A DNA stretch of 64,000 nucleotides from Lingula anatina (Eukaryota > Brachiopoda > Lingulata > Lingulida > Lingulidae), in assembly GCF_001039355.2 (NCBI RefSeq), contig NW_019773581.1, positions 220,396-284,395 on the forward strand. The letters are read 5' to 3'. Positions within the stretch are counted from its first letter, which is position 1. Each line of letters starts with the position of its first letter. The translations under genes were made by a program, and so were the position numbers. Of the stretch, positions 1 through 10,433 are shown in pieces. The notes under the pieces were generated by a model. That model was not told the DNA's origin. It saw nothing but the letters and a program-made list of their open reading frames with translations, and ran no database searches.

Positions 1-551
1 ATTTAAATACAGACATTTATCTACTTTTGTCGCAGTGATGTTAATAAACATGTTTTCAACGCTTTCTGCTCTATCCAATTTTAAGTCACATCGGTTAGGC
101 GTGAATCAGTTTCACCCACATGGTATGTGGCTTTAAATTTTAAGAGAAAATGTATGGATTTTTTTTTTTTTTTTTTTGACAGTTTTGACATTTCAGTATT
201 ATTATTTTCTATATTTATTGTCACCATTTACCTGACAAGAAAAGGATCCATATTTTGCATCTGTGCGTATTCAGACAATATAGGAGAAGTACAAGGCTAA
301 GCTGCTTTGAAATATGTTGCTAATCCCTTCTATCTGTTGCACAACAACAAACATGTATTTAAAGTTTTAAAAACAGACATGCGATCAACATATAGCCCAC
401 ATCAATGGTTTCAGTTGAATCTCTCCTTATTGCAACCCATTTGTTTACTCTGTGCCTGGTGACTGAATAAGGTTGCTCTTTAAAACTTAATCAAAAATTC
501 ATAACCAAGCAACAAATGTCGTGTGTGTAATCATTTACATACAATTTTCAG
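1..551. other. Left edge: intron of the METTL24-like gene, no exon recognised
   Basis: No coding similarity was found. The stretch holds a T run around 160-178. It is presumed to be the intron upstream of the exon at 552, because that exon starts in mid-codon. Confidence 0.45.
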
Positions 552-681
552 TATGAAATTTCCGGAAAAAGAACGGATGCCTAACAACTGGTTTCATTCG
601 TTGGCGTTGTCAGGTGAAAACAACAGTAAACAGAAAACTGCCACACTAGGGGCTATTATGGCAAAGTTGGGTCAGGAAAAC
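552..681 (+). CDS. METTL24-like gene, penultimate coding exon
   Basis: The acceptor is a pyrimidine-containing stretch ending in TTTTCAG at 545-551, and the donor is C|GTAAGT at 682. The first base completes a codon started in an upstream exon outside the window. The exon encodes about 43 residues containing an ALSGE motif and a TLGAIMAKLGQEN helix, the segment that precedes the KxDxE core in this family. The reading frame stays open past the donor to 870, but that stretch has no family similarity and is read as intron. Confidence 0.68.
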
Positions 682-1350
682 GTAAGTCCCATTTATTTCA
701 TACATCATGAACATTATTTTACTACTCAAATGTTTTATGTTATCATCTTTATGCCATTTGCATTAATTACATTTCAATTAAAAAACCATGTGCCTTTCTT
801 GGTGCATATGCTGCAGTCCGTAGGCAACATGCATCTTTTTCTCGGTGCATATGCTGCGCAGCAGTCATAACGTAAACAGGTGAGACATGCATGATTTCAA
901 GTAGAATACATGCAAAGGTGTTAAGACCATGTTCCACTTATGTATGCAAATGCATTTATATCTTTAAGGAAAACGACTAAAAATTGACTTACATGTACAA
1001 GAATGGAGTTGCTAAACTGTCCGACGTCTAATACTTGTTTTAATTGCTTCCAGAGGGTGTTAGACTACGTTAAAATGGACCTAGAGGCAAATCATTGGGA
1101 CGCCATTCCTACGGCCATTCAAGAAGGCAGCCTTAGTCATGTTAAGCAACTGGGGATAAAATTCCAGGACAAACCAAGCCAAACAAGGGCAAGGATGCTG
1201 GAAATGCTTTATAAGCAGGGTTTTCGTATTTACTTCACAAATTTTCATCGGCGAATTCAATCTACGCAGACTTTGAGGACTATATACGAGTGCCAGGAGG
1301 TGCATTTTGTTAATATTAACTTTTTGAAGTTCGATGAAGCTGAGCTCTAA
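552..1350 (+). CDS. METTL24-like methyltransferase (Methyltransf_22 family), 3' end of gene, two exons
   Basis: This is the C-terminal part of a putative SAM-dependent methyltransferase-like protein; the 5' exons lie left of the window. Coding exons are 552-681 and 1054-1350, joined in phase 0 across a GT-AG intron. The joined product reads on from a W-H-ALSGE stretch and a TL-IM-LG-EN segment into VKMDLEANHWDAIP, which matches the K-[MI]-D-x-E-x-x-W core of the Methyltransf_22 family. It is followed by GSL-VKQLGI, a GFRIYFTNFHRR segment and a closing CQEVHFVNINFL segment. That order and the C-terminal CxEVxxVNxxFL pattern are typical of METTL24 and its invertebrate relatives, from knowledge of the family. 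The substrate is not established. An AATAAA lies at 1568-1573. Other methyltransferase-22 paralogues cannot be excluded; no search was run. Confidence 0.72.
682..1053 (+). other. Intron of the METTL24-like gene
   Basis: GT-AG intron of 372 bp between two exons that join in phase 0. It contains a short near-duplication of GGTGCATATGCTGC at about 800 and 845. Confidence 0.65.
1054..1350 (+). CDS. METTL24-like gene, last coding exon
   Basis: The acceptor is TTGCTTCCAG ending at 1053. The exon runs 98 codons to a TAA stop at 1348-1350. It carries the VKMDLEANHW core near its start and the CQEVHFVNINFL signature near its end. The in-frame ATG at 1003 lies in the intron and is not a likely start, because the upstream exon joins in phase. 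Confidence 0.72.
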   Translation, partial: RVLDYVKMDLEANHWDAIPTAIQEGSLSHVKQLGIKFQDKPSQTRARMLEMLYKQGFRIYFTNFHRRIQSTQTLRTIYECQEVHFVNINFLKFDEAEL

Positions 1351-1567
1351 AGGAGAGGATTTTTATTCTCCAGCGGTTTTCCAAATGTCAACAAGGTTGC
1401 CATCATCATCATTATATATCTCTGTGTCTTCTACACTTCTACACTTTTTGACTATGTGGAGGCTAGGAGCAATGTTGGATCCCGGGAAGAACACTACGGT
1501 CACGAGTCCCATCCCCTCTTAGTTTCTTTAGTTTACTAAAAACAAAATACCATAACGAGGGAAAGGA

Positions 1568-1573
1568 AATAAA
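1568..1573 (+). promoter_or_regulatory. Candidate polyadenylation signal of the METTL24-like gene
   Basis: AATAAA lies 218 bp after the stop codon on the same strand. It is the first canonical hexamer seen after the stop. It could instead belong to the possible LTR-like stretch that begins nearby. Confidence 0.35.
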
Positions 1574-1600
1574 AGCAAGTCTTCATTCCATCCATGCACC

Positions 1601-1835
1601 CTATATATAAAAGCGAGATTGTTCAGTCTCCGTTTTACATTTGTCTTACTTTATTCGGCTTTTTCTTTTCATTTTTGCCTCTTCCCCGTTCTTACATGTA
1701 GCAAAAACCCGGGGTCCTTCTGTGTGGTTTTGTCTGTTGTCTATAAGATTATTAACTACAGATTAACTAAGATTATTAACTTGAAAATAAACTTGTCTTC
1801 AAGACTCTGTGCGTTTTTCGTCAATTCACTATCTT
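1601..1835 (+). repeat. Possible solo LTR or LTR fragment
   Basis: A TATATATAAA box at 1602-1611 is followed by a TCAGTC initiator-like word at 1623, then by AATAAA at about 1785 and a short U5-like tail. This spacing of TATA, initiator and polyA signal within about 190 bp resembles the U3/R/U5 layout of small Ty3-type LTRs. No primer-binding site, paired LTR or target duplication was established. It could equally be a real promoter or chance. Confidence 0.2.
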
Positions 1836-2602
1836 TGTGAAGACGTCAGATATCAATGGCTGCTGCTCGTACCAAGGTATCACCACAAAATCTTCATTGG
1901 TTGTCTAAAAGCCTACGATGAACAGATCGAAGCCTTATATCGAGTTTCATGTTTGACAGGCAGATATCAAGTTGAGGGAAAACCTTTAAAAAGCACGTAT
2001 CCTAACCAAACGCTTCCACCTGATGAAATCTAAATCGCAAGTTTTAAAAAAGGAGATTTAGTGCCTGTATAGTAGCCGTAGCCAGCACTGCTTTAGGCGT
2101 TTCGCAATTTTACAATACTATAGCGCTGTTGAGATTGTTCTGGCAGTGTCCTTTAAAAGAGGGGAAAATATCGAAACCCAGAATGCAGTGTACAACCTAA
2201 CCAACTGCTTTATGTGCAGCCGTTGGTCAGACTGTTAGATGTGCTTGTTAGGAAAATTGGGTAATTCTTTTTCATAACTCTATTTCACAAGTAAGTTCGA
2301 GAAGCGCCTTGATATATTCACCTAAATCGGTTCATTCGCGGATTTCTAAAAACAACTTCCCACAAAAAGAATAGGGATAATCAAATAAGGTCCGATTGAT
2401 AGATAGATATTCAAATATTTACATTTTCTTGTGTTGAGATAACTGGACTTTATTTGGGTTATCAATATATCCTCTGAAACTTATCAACAAGTACTGGGTA
2501 TTTCTATAAAACAAACCAGTTTTTTAAAAGACAAATTTTATCACAATAAACTCGCGGATAATTACAAGTGCATCATTCAAAACATAAATAACACGATAGC
2601 CC

Positions 2603-2653
2603 TAGAATTTTTTCTCACATTTCATANTAGAATTTTTTCTCACATTTCATAAT

Positions 2654-2692
<39 letters not shown>

Positions 2693-2709
2693 GGGGGGGG
2701 GGGGGGGGG
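2603..2709. repeat. Assembly join: 24-bp duplication around one N, then T37 and G18 runs
   Basis: The 24 bases at 2603-2626 are repeated at 2628-2651 with a single N between them at 2627. A run of 37 T (2655-2691) and 18 G (2692-2709) follows. This looks like two contig ends joined without collapsing their overlap, next to hard-to-sequence homopolymers. Confidence 0.8.
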
Positions 2710-4227
2710 TCATTTTATTGTTATTAGTATTATTATATTTGTCTTTTACTTTACTACTACAAAATAATAAAATTCTGTTGTAATGAATTGTTTCACAGCT
2801 GTTGTTGTACACAACATGTACATTCATGAATCCTTATTACAATGTTACATGGCGTTTTAACTTAAAGCTTTTAATTAAAATGAAGGCTTGTCCACGCGCT
2901 TACAGATTTAAATTGGATTGCATTCACACTTCAAACAGTTAAACGGTGCAGATATTTTCCAAAATTGCAACATTGAGACAGGTAAGTTGACGGTATGCAT
3001 AGTTCTCAGACCCTTAAAGCCAACATGATTTAGTAGAAATACCAAAAACATGAGATAAGTGGTCTTTTAGAAAATGTTTCAGGTATCGGCTAAGATTTAT
3101 CAAGAAGTTATAATAACTTCTTGGATTTATACAGTCTAAGCAAAGACCGTCTTTCGACTAACAACTGGGGGATGGTCATATTTAATAGTTTAAAAAGCCC
3201 TTAGGGCAGTGGTATCACGCCAGTGCATACGAACATGAACTAGTGCAGTCCCTTAATTCTCATTATCTCTAATATGTGTTGTAATTGAGAGAGAACCAGC
3301 TCAGCACTGTGCCACCTGTTTTGTACTTAAGTTGGTGAGCTCTTTGACCCGCCGTGATGTAAAGACTAATAGTGTGATTGTGACAGAGAAGCAGAATTGT
3401 TTGTCGCAATCTTACTTACAATGCCCCTCGCTCAGTTCTCGTGCTTTACTCATCAATAACAATGTGAAAAAAGAGATAGATATTTAATCAAATCGCACTT
3501 GTCATAATAACAATAAATAAACGAATTAATTATTCGACATTTTTGCTCGCGATGTACGGAGAAGATTACCAGAATGGCTCGTGAAACTGACAGCATGAAT
3601 TATCTTTGTAGACACTATCTTTCTCGTTCTCTTTCTGTCTGTATTTGTGTACATCAAAAAAGTGTCTTTCATTCGTTATAATTGCGATTATCGATGTAGC
3701 GGAAGACTGTGTATTTTGTTTCATTTCAATTACCAGTAAAATACGGTTTCTGATGCCATAATTCCCTAGAACACAGCAATATCAAAATATTCAACCATGT
3801 GACTTCTAAGGAGTCTTTTCCATTAGCTCCATTACTGGGAACTGGGTGAAGTCAACAAAAGCGAGCGTGTACATGTGTGACGTTGGAAACTGTCTAGTTG
3901 ATCGTACTTTAAAACATAACTGAATTTCGTTTCGTAAGATTAAAACGCATTTGTACGTGTACAGTACATGTAAGAGCTTGGTTTCGGTATTGTTACAGTT
4001 GCAAGCTCGATCGTAAACCCAGTATTTTAAGAAAACCTTTTTTAATGTATATTTATATGTACATGTGTCAAAGTTCGTGATTTTCAATTAATATACTTAT
4101 GAGAGTTTAAAAGTTGAACATTTGTGGCCCTTCAACATTTTAAGTTAAACCAACTTCCGCTACCTATTTTAAAGCGGTAGTCACTGAAAACTTGCAACTG
4201 CAAAAAGAAAAAAATAGAGGGAAAACG

Positions 4228-4233
4228 TTTATT
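4228..4233 (-). promoter_or_regulatory. AATAAA just after the GPR158-like stop codon
   Basis: A minus-strand AATAAA begins only 7 nt after the stop codon. If used, the 3' UTR would be very short. Other AT-rich signals further on (an ATTAAA near 4041) may be the real ones. Confidence 0.3.
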
Positions 4234-4240
4234 ACAATCA

Positions 4241-4453
4241 TTATACGGCGGTAGCGTCTTTAAAATCGTCCAAATTAATAACAACGTGTGATTTTTTAGT
4301 GAGTATATTTGGTGATGAAGGCATGGACTCGGCGTTCTCCGTCTTGGCCAGTGACGTCATGGCGTTCAGTTTGTACGACAGATGTGGATTGCCGAGTTTC
4401 ATGTTTTTCTGTCTGAGAAGTTCCAACTGGGTGTAGAGTCTCATGAATTCTTC
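4241..4453 (-). CDS. GPR158-like exon 12: tail helix and stop
   Basis: It begins EEFMRLYTQLELLRQKNMKL then GNPHLSYKL, the conserved post-TM7 helix of the family, and ends at a TAA at 4241-4243 after DDFKDATAV. The last residues T-A-V fit a class I PDZ ligand (S/T-x-hydrophobic). Acceptor TTTGTAG. Vertebrate homologues continue for hundreds of residues beyond this helix; here the frame closes 71 codons into the exon. Confidence 0.87.
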   Translation of the reverse strand, partial: EEFMRLYTQLELLRQKNMKLGNPHLSYKLNAMTSLAKTENAESMPSSPNILTKKSHVVINLDDFKDATAV

Positions 4454-7400
4454 CTACAAATGTAATACGGTATGTTATTAAAATAAATCATAAGCAAAGG
4501 CGGTCTCAAGGATGTGACTACAACATAAGGCCGTCTTAGCTGATGAAGGTCAAAACGTACTGTCAGACTCACTACTGTGAAGGCCACAAAGTTATAATCA
4601 TTAATTTTTGTTTCTTTGAACGGTAATATTGGATTCTGTAACAATTTGATTCACAGTGACCACTTGGTCATTGTCAATTAATTAACTGATCAACTATAAT
4701 GAAATATGCCTACCTGAACTTCCTTTTCCAGGGTAAACTCTTGCGGTTCCTCCGTCCTAATTTTCTCCCCGTTCATGGCACTTTCTTTTGAGTCCACGTA
4801 GGTGCATGTCTCAAGCATCGAGCTCTTCGTTCGTCCCGCCAGTAACATCTTACTATTTTTGGCGGTGGAGTTCGACCCCATGGATTCTCTGCCTTTGTAT
4901 TTGAAAACTAAATACGCCTATAAAACATAAAAGAGATACATAAGTTCTGCGAGTCGAATAACTTTTTTAAAAAAGAATTTCTTCAACAGCAGCTTAATGA
5001 TAAACATTAGTCATGCCTATAATCCATATTCATTGAACACTGTCTATACGCTATCAAATATAGAGGGGGGAGCTTACTGAAAAATCCCAAGTGAAAAATT
5101 TATTATCAACATTAGCAGCCACCAGAGGGGGTGCATACCTTTGATCCAAAGAGAAAGGCAAGCGTGACTGTTACAGTAAGCTGAGTGTGGACAAATAATA
5201 CCACGTACATCACGTCCGGGTTTGCGATAGATTGGAGAAAATACCTGAAATGAAAACGATATGCAATACAGAATAGAAAAAAAATACAATTTATGTAATG
5301 TACTTCTACAGTTCTGAGGTTTATGAAAACTGCCTGAAACGAGATTTGAATGTCTTTCCTAATGCATTCTCCATGATTATTAATTAAGTAATTTTTTTAT
5401 TATTGTAGAAATATATATGGGAATATATGCGTAAAAAAGTAAACTTTCCTTTTTACATATCCCAGAAGGAACATGTGGTGTAATGCCTGATGCCTGTACC
5501 AGTCATATGTACAGTATAGTGGATATATCATTTTCCACAATGCGTTTGAAATATTGGTACTGTGAATTTAGACTCCATGTGGAATACAGACTTTAATTTT
5601 AAAAGCGTCTACAAACAAAATGTATTTTTATACTGGATATTTAAATGATTTCAATATTCTTTAAGCATAAAAAAGGGAAAAAAGAAAAGTCAACTCACAT
5701 AGATACGGTTAAAAACACTGATAACAAGGTCTCATTGTAGATAGCCCAGCTAATAAATCTGCTCTCGTTAAACTCGGATGGTGCTTTCCGCACGCTGATG
5801 CAGAGCCTTATACCCCAGAGCAGGAGGAGCGTCTCCCCGGCAGACCCGCAGTAGTCCCACACGTCAAATATGCAGAGATTGGCTTTAAGACCTCGCATGT
5901 CGTAGCCTGAAAATGCATATGTCTTTCAGTAGATTAATACTTTTAAAACAATCACGCTCTAGTGGATCGGGGGAGGGGGGTTGAAGGAGGCGAAAAAGGA
6001 AACATATACATATAATCCTCAATTCACGCGACATTTTGTATTTACATATAAAACACTTGACATGTAGGACAGTATGGGTGCGCTCACATTGAAACTATCG
6101 TACTGGGTAGTTCGAACTAACTCCACGGGGACTCTCGCTGAATGCAGTCAGGTTAAAAGATCCTCCTCCTGGCGTTGAGTAGAATGCAGAAAAGTTTATA
6201 GATTAATACGAATACGTTGGTAACAGGAGGAGGCGGGTTTTTATCTCTTACTTTGATTGCATTCAGCTAGAGTCCCTGCAGAGTCAATTCGAACGCACCC
6301 GTACCCCAGTACATGTAGTACCCATTTGAAGATGTCACCCTTTGAATATATTCACTTTATTGTTTGGGGCGGGAGGGGGTGCGTAGTGGAGGCCGGGAGA
6401 AGGGTGGGTGGGGGGAGGGCTGCGGGAAAACTTGTGAAGCCGACAAGAGTGCATTTTCAGTTAAGTGTTATCCGCACCATTATCTTACCTGTGATGACAT
6501 TGGGTCGACCAACGCCCATCCGTATGCTTAAAAATGTGGCGAACACTGATACTATAAATATGAGTCTTTTTATTAAATCTGCATCGGATATCTTTATTCT
6601 TTGTGCTGAGCGAACCCTGAAGACAACAGAGATCCTGCAAAAAAAAATATCAATCAATTAATTTAGATGATTGAAGATGAAATGAGACAATTTCAGTAAC
6701 TGTAACAACAATAATAAAGAACATTGCTTAGATGTTATGTGCACGACTTAAAAGGTTATAAAAACACTTTATATCTTTGATTGGCAAATATCTGTCGCTA
6801 AACTTTAGATATCATGCTTTTATCTTATTATGTGTTTTTCAATAGCATATGCCATTCACCAAGTTCATATCCAGTAAAATCTGATAAATAGGCCTCCTTT
6901 TTTAGAAACTTCATCAAAATAAGGTCTAAAATTCTGGCGGCTTTAGATTAAAATATGTCTTTACCTCCACGTTTTTAAAAGTAAGGCACCATATAAAATA
7001 GAGAACCCTATTCCTCTGCACCACAGTCGCACTGAACAAGCTATTTCACTCGGTGGGAAATAATTAACGATCATCTGGAATGAAAATAAAAAACGATTGT
7101 TTAAATTGGATTAAATTTTTTGGGTGGTGGTGTGTATTCTGTATGTTTCTGTGCCAATTATTTCAAATAAATGTTCATGACATTGGTAAACACAATTTAG
7201 TAAATTGATTGAAAGTCATAAGGATAGGGTAGGGCAGAATTTTTTTCACACTTTCGCCTAGATGAAATATTATGTTTTGTATGCGAAGTTAAACTTTTTT
7301 CAGATCTGTACATGTCTTACATGCATGCACTATTAACCGATTGTCTTTTAAAGTACAGCACTGCATTAAAAAAAGACCTTGGTAAAATTGACGGAACAGC

Positions 7401-10400
7401 TAGGAAAATCGTCACATTAGATAAAAGTATACATGTATTAGAATAATGAAGTCCAATAACAAATACATATATGTATGGTTGTGTGACAAACACGCAATTA
7501 TTTTACAGTAATTAATAAGACATATCTAAAGTCACGCGATCGACAAGTAACTAAATAAATCTAAAAAACTAGCACCGATTTAATGCGTTACTCATATCTC
7601 TTGTCGCAAGAGAACAATTACACAATATAAAAACATGCTTCCGCCGTTAAATCGAACTGGCCGTTGTTCGTCTATTTAAACAGTTATCTGAGCCGCGCCG
7701 TTGATTAATTTAAATGTAAACGGACAGTGTTTTTAATTTTGTAGTCAGAAAAAAACGAGGTGTTTAACTGTGTGTGTACTAGTTGCAAACGAGTCGTCTA
7801 CCAAATGTGACACACAAGAGCGTACTTATATCTAATTTTCTCTTGTACACACTCTGACAATAGAAGTGTCACCCCCTGAATCAGAGTAATCAAAGTTATT
7901 AACCTGAAGAGGCGGAATATAAGCAATGTCAGAATATCGATACAGTTGAATTGTTCAGTCAAAACCGTTTCTTTTGTGAAATTTGATGTTAATAAAATGA
8001 TATTAGGAGCATACCATTCCACAGTCATTTATCTCCCCCATAGTATTGGTTCAGTAGGGTGACACTTCTGTTGTCCAGTGTGTGTATGTCGCATACAAGG
8101 GATGTCGAGTAGTTGTAAGTGACTTACATGTGTACCTCACAGCTGGCGCTTCGAACAATAGGATGAACTCACCGAGCAGTATTAAAATACAGGAGAGCGT
8201 GAAATCGAAATTGCCATTTTTCCTATTGTTCGAAGCATTGGTCGGTGGATAAATATTATTACCTGACGTTAACTGCTGCAAAGGTAAAGTAAATACTGCA
8301 ATATGCAAGTGAAATCTTGCTAAGAGAGATGCCCCCATTATGTACAGGTCTCAGAATAACGTGTGTACAGTTAAATGCGGAACATTGCATGACCTCATTG
8401 TTTTACCCCTGAAAATGGGCCGCACCAAAAGTATTATAAAACAATAGAACAATACCGGACGACACTGGGAATCATGGTTAATACAAATACTTAGAGGTTA
8501 GAGCTATAGTCTTATTTCCGATGTCATTAATGTTTCGACCACATTTGTAAAAGGCAAAGTGGGCGAATTAATAGCACAAAATGCATAAACAGATTTTACA
8601 CGTTTTCGTACTGGGTCGATGCCAACTTCATTTCATCGTCTTTCTCTTAGACGCATATCCAAGCACATTTTTACTTCATTTCTTCAAGTTCGGATGTTCT
8701 CGGCGGAATCCATAAAAATCTGGCGTCATTATAAACATATTATGTGTGTGGTCTTTGGAAATATTTGACCGCTGGTAAGCACTGCCGTATGTTAAAATGT
8801 TTAAAGATTGGTGAAATCAAGTCAATCACGAAAAAAATGCTTTAATTTGATACAAAAATGTCCCTGAGTACCGTGGAATCAACTACTCAAATCCATCAAT
8901 ATTTACATATGTTTAACTGACAACGAAGGGTTGGAGTTTCAAACGTTCCTTTGTCGTATCTCACTTTTGATACAAACAAAACGTTGTTTATTCTCTATAC
9001 CTCGATAATAATCACGCGTATACCTACTTTCTCTCCGTCGTCGTACTCCAAAGCTCTTCCATCCTAAATTGTCAATCAAATATTCAGTGTTAGAAAATCT
9101 CTTAAAGCGCTAGTTCACACCTCTTGAAAAAAATTCTTTTTTAATTTTCTATTACGTGATATCTGGAAAGTTCACTGAGTCCAGTTTGTAACTATTATCC
9201 ATATCATGAAAACGTACTTTTCAATTGTGAAATCAACCACTTGTGACGTGAACATTTTTCATTTTCACCTAATAACAATGTTCGCACTTGTTGACTCTTC
9301 AGAGAACTATGTTTGATAACTTTGTAGCCTTTTACTCAATTGAATTAACTTGGCTTTTAAATTTGCCATTAATGTAGTTGCAACCAGTTAACTGTACAAA
9401 ACAAACATTGGCGTTGAAAAGAGCCGTTCCCTTTTTTTTTTTTTTTTTTTTTTTTTGCATTAAATCTGTACATAATGCTCTATTTAAGCGCGTTATGAGA
9501 TAATCGATATTTCAAATCCTTTCATTTACGGCCTTTTAACTTTGCTAATGCGTTTTCCATGAAATGTCTGTTTCTTGTCAATTATTCAATCTGTTTTCTA
9601 GATAATGATACGACCAGCGTTCAAAACTGAAAGAACCCGTTCGCGCAATTTCATTTTCTCGTATTTTCAATGCAGATTGAGAATTCCTGATGAATTGCCC
9701 TTGAAAAAAAACATGAAAATAGTAAAACATGGTTAAAAAGCTATTATGTGTACTCTTATTCTGTCAAACCTTTGTCCATAAAATAGTTCCATAATGCTCA
9801 TCGGTAACGTTCTAAGGGTGCCGTTTCATACAAAGTCGGGCGCCAGTTTATGGACTAAAAGTTCGACTTACTAAGACGTAGCCGTCTAAGATACCTTTAA
9901 GAAACATTCTTAAATGCCGCTTACCTCGTTTATTTTCTTAGTCTCTTGATCAAATTGGTCTTGACGGAGATGTTTCATTTAAGCGTGCCAGCAACGATTG
10001 ATGTGGGTCAGTCATTCTCAAAAGCTCTAAGACCATATCAAAAAGTCGACTTTACGTAACGGCTGTCCTATTTAAGTGGTCTAAGCTTAACCCAAGAACT
10101 GCGAAATGGGCCTCAGTAGCAGCAAGCTGACTTTGAGTACGATACTATGAACACACTGAAACTCAGAGTGCCAGCCACTGCATCCAATTTAAATTTTTCA
10201 TACCCCCATTACTAGTAGCGTAAAATTTTTGCTGAGTATTTTAGGACAAAATGCTATTGCAGGTATAGGGCCAAAGGCGTCGTACTTAGTAAAGACAGAC
10301 ACAAAATTAAACTTAAAATTAGTAACGGTCTGTGCAATATATGCTTGTGCTCCACTTTCTCTCTTTTGAGGCCAATGTGGCATGTGTGAAGACGTTTCAC

Positions 10401-10402
10401 AT

Positions 10403-10433
<31 letters not shown>

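Larger units (their letters stand above)
1351..4240. other. Intergenic region between two convergent genes
   Basis: The region holds the 3' UTRs of both genes, a possible LTR-like piece at 1601-1835, an assembly gap with homopolymers at 2603-2709, and otherwise AT-rich DNA. Small open frames here, such as 1809-2033, have no recognisable domain and no splice context, and I do not call them genes. Confidence 0.5.
5907..6488 (-). other. Intron 8 of the GPR158-like gene
   Basis: GT-AG intron of 582 bp. It contains a full foldback MITE (6076-6300) and a G-rich run on the + strand (about 6367-6424), so most of it is not unique intron sequence. Confidence 0.8.

Noticed and set aside
6257-6661. 134-codon plus-strand frame
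   Set aside because: It overlaps a MITE, a G-rich tract and the antisense of receptor exon 8.
7798-8338. Two minus-strand hydrophobic frames between receptor exons 6 and 7
   Set aside because: TM2 and TM3 exons join directly in phase and match the family order, so no extra exon is needed.
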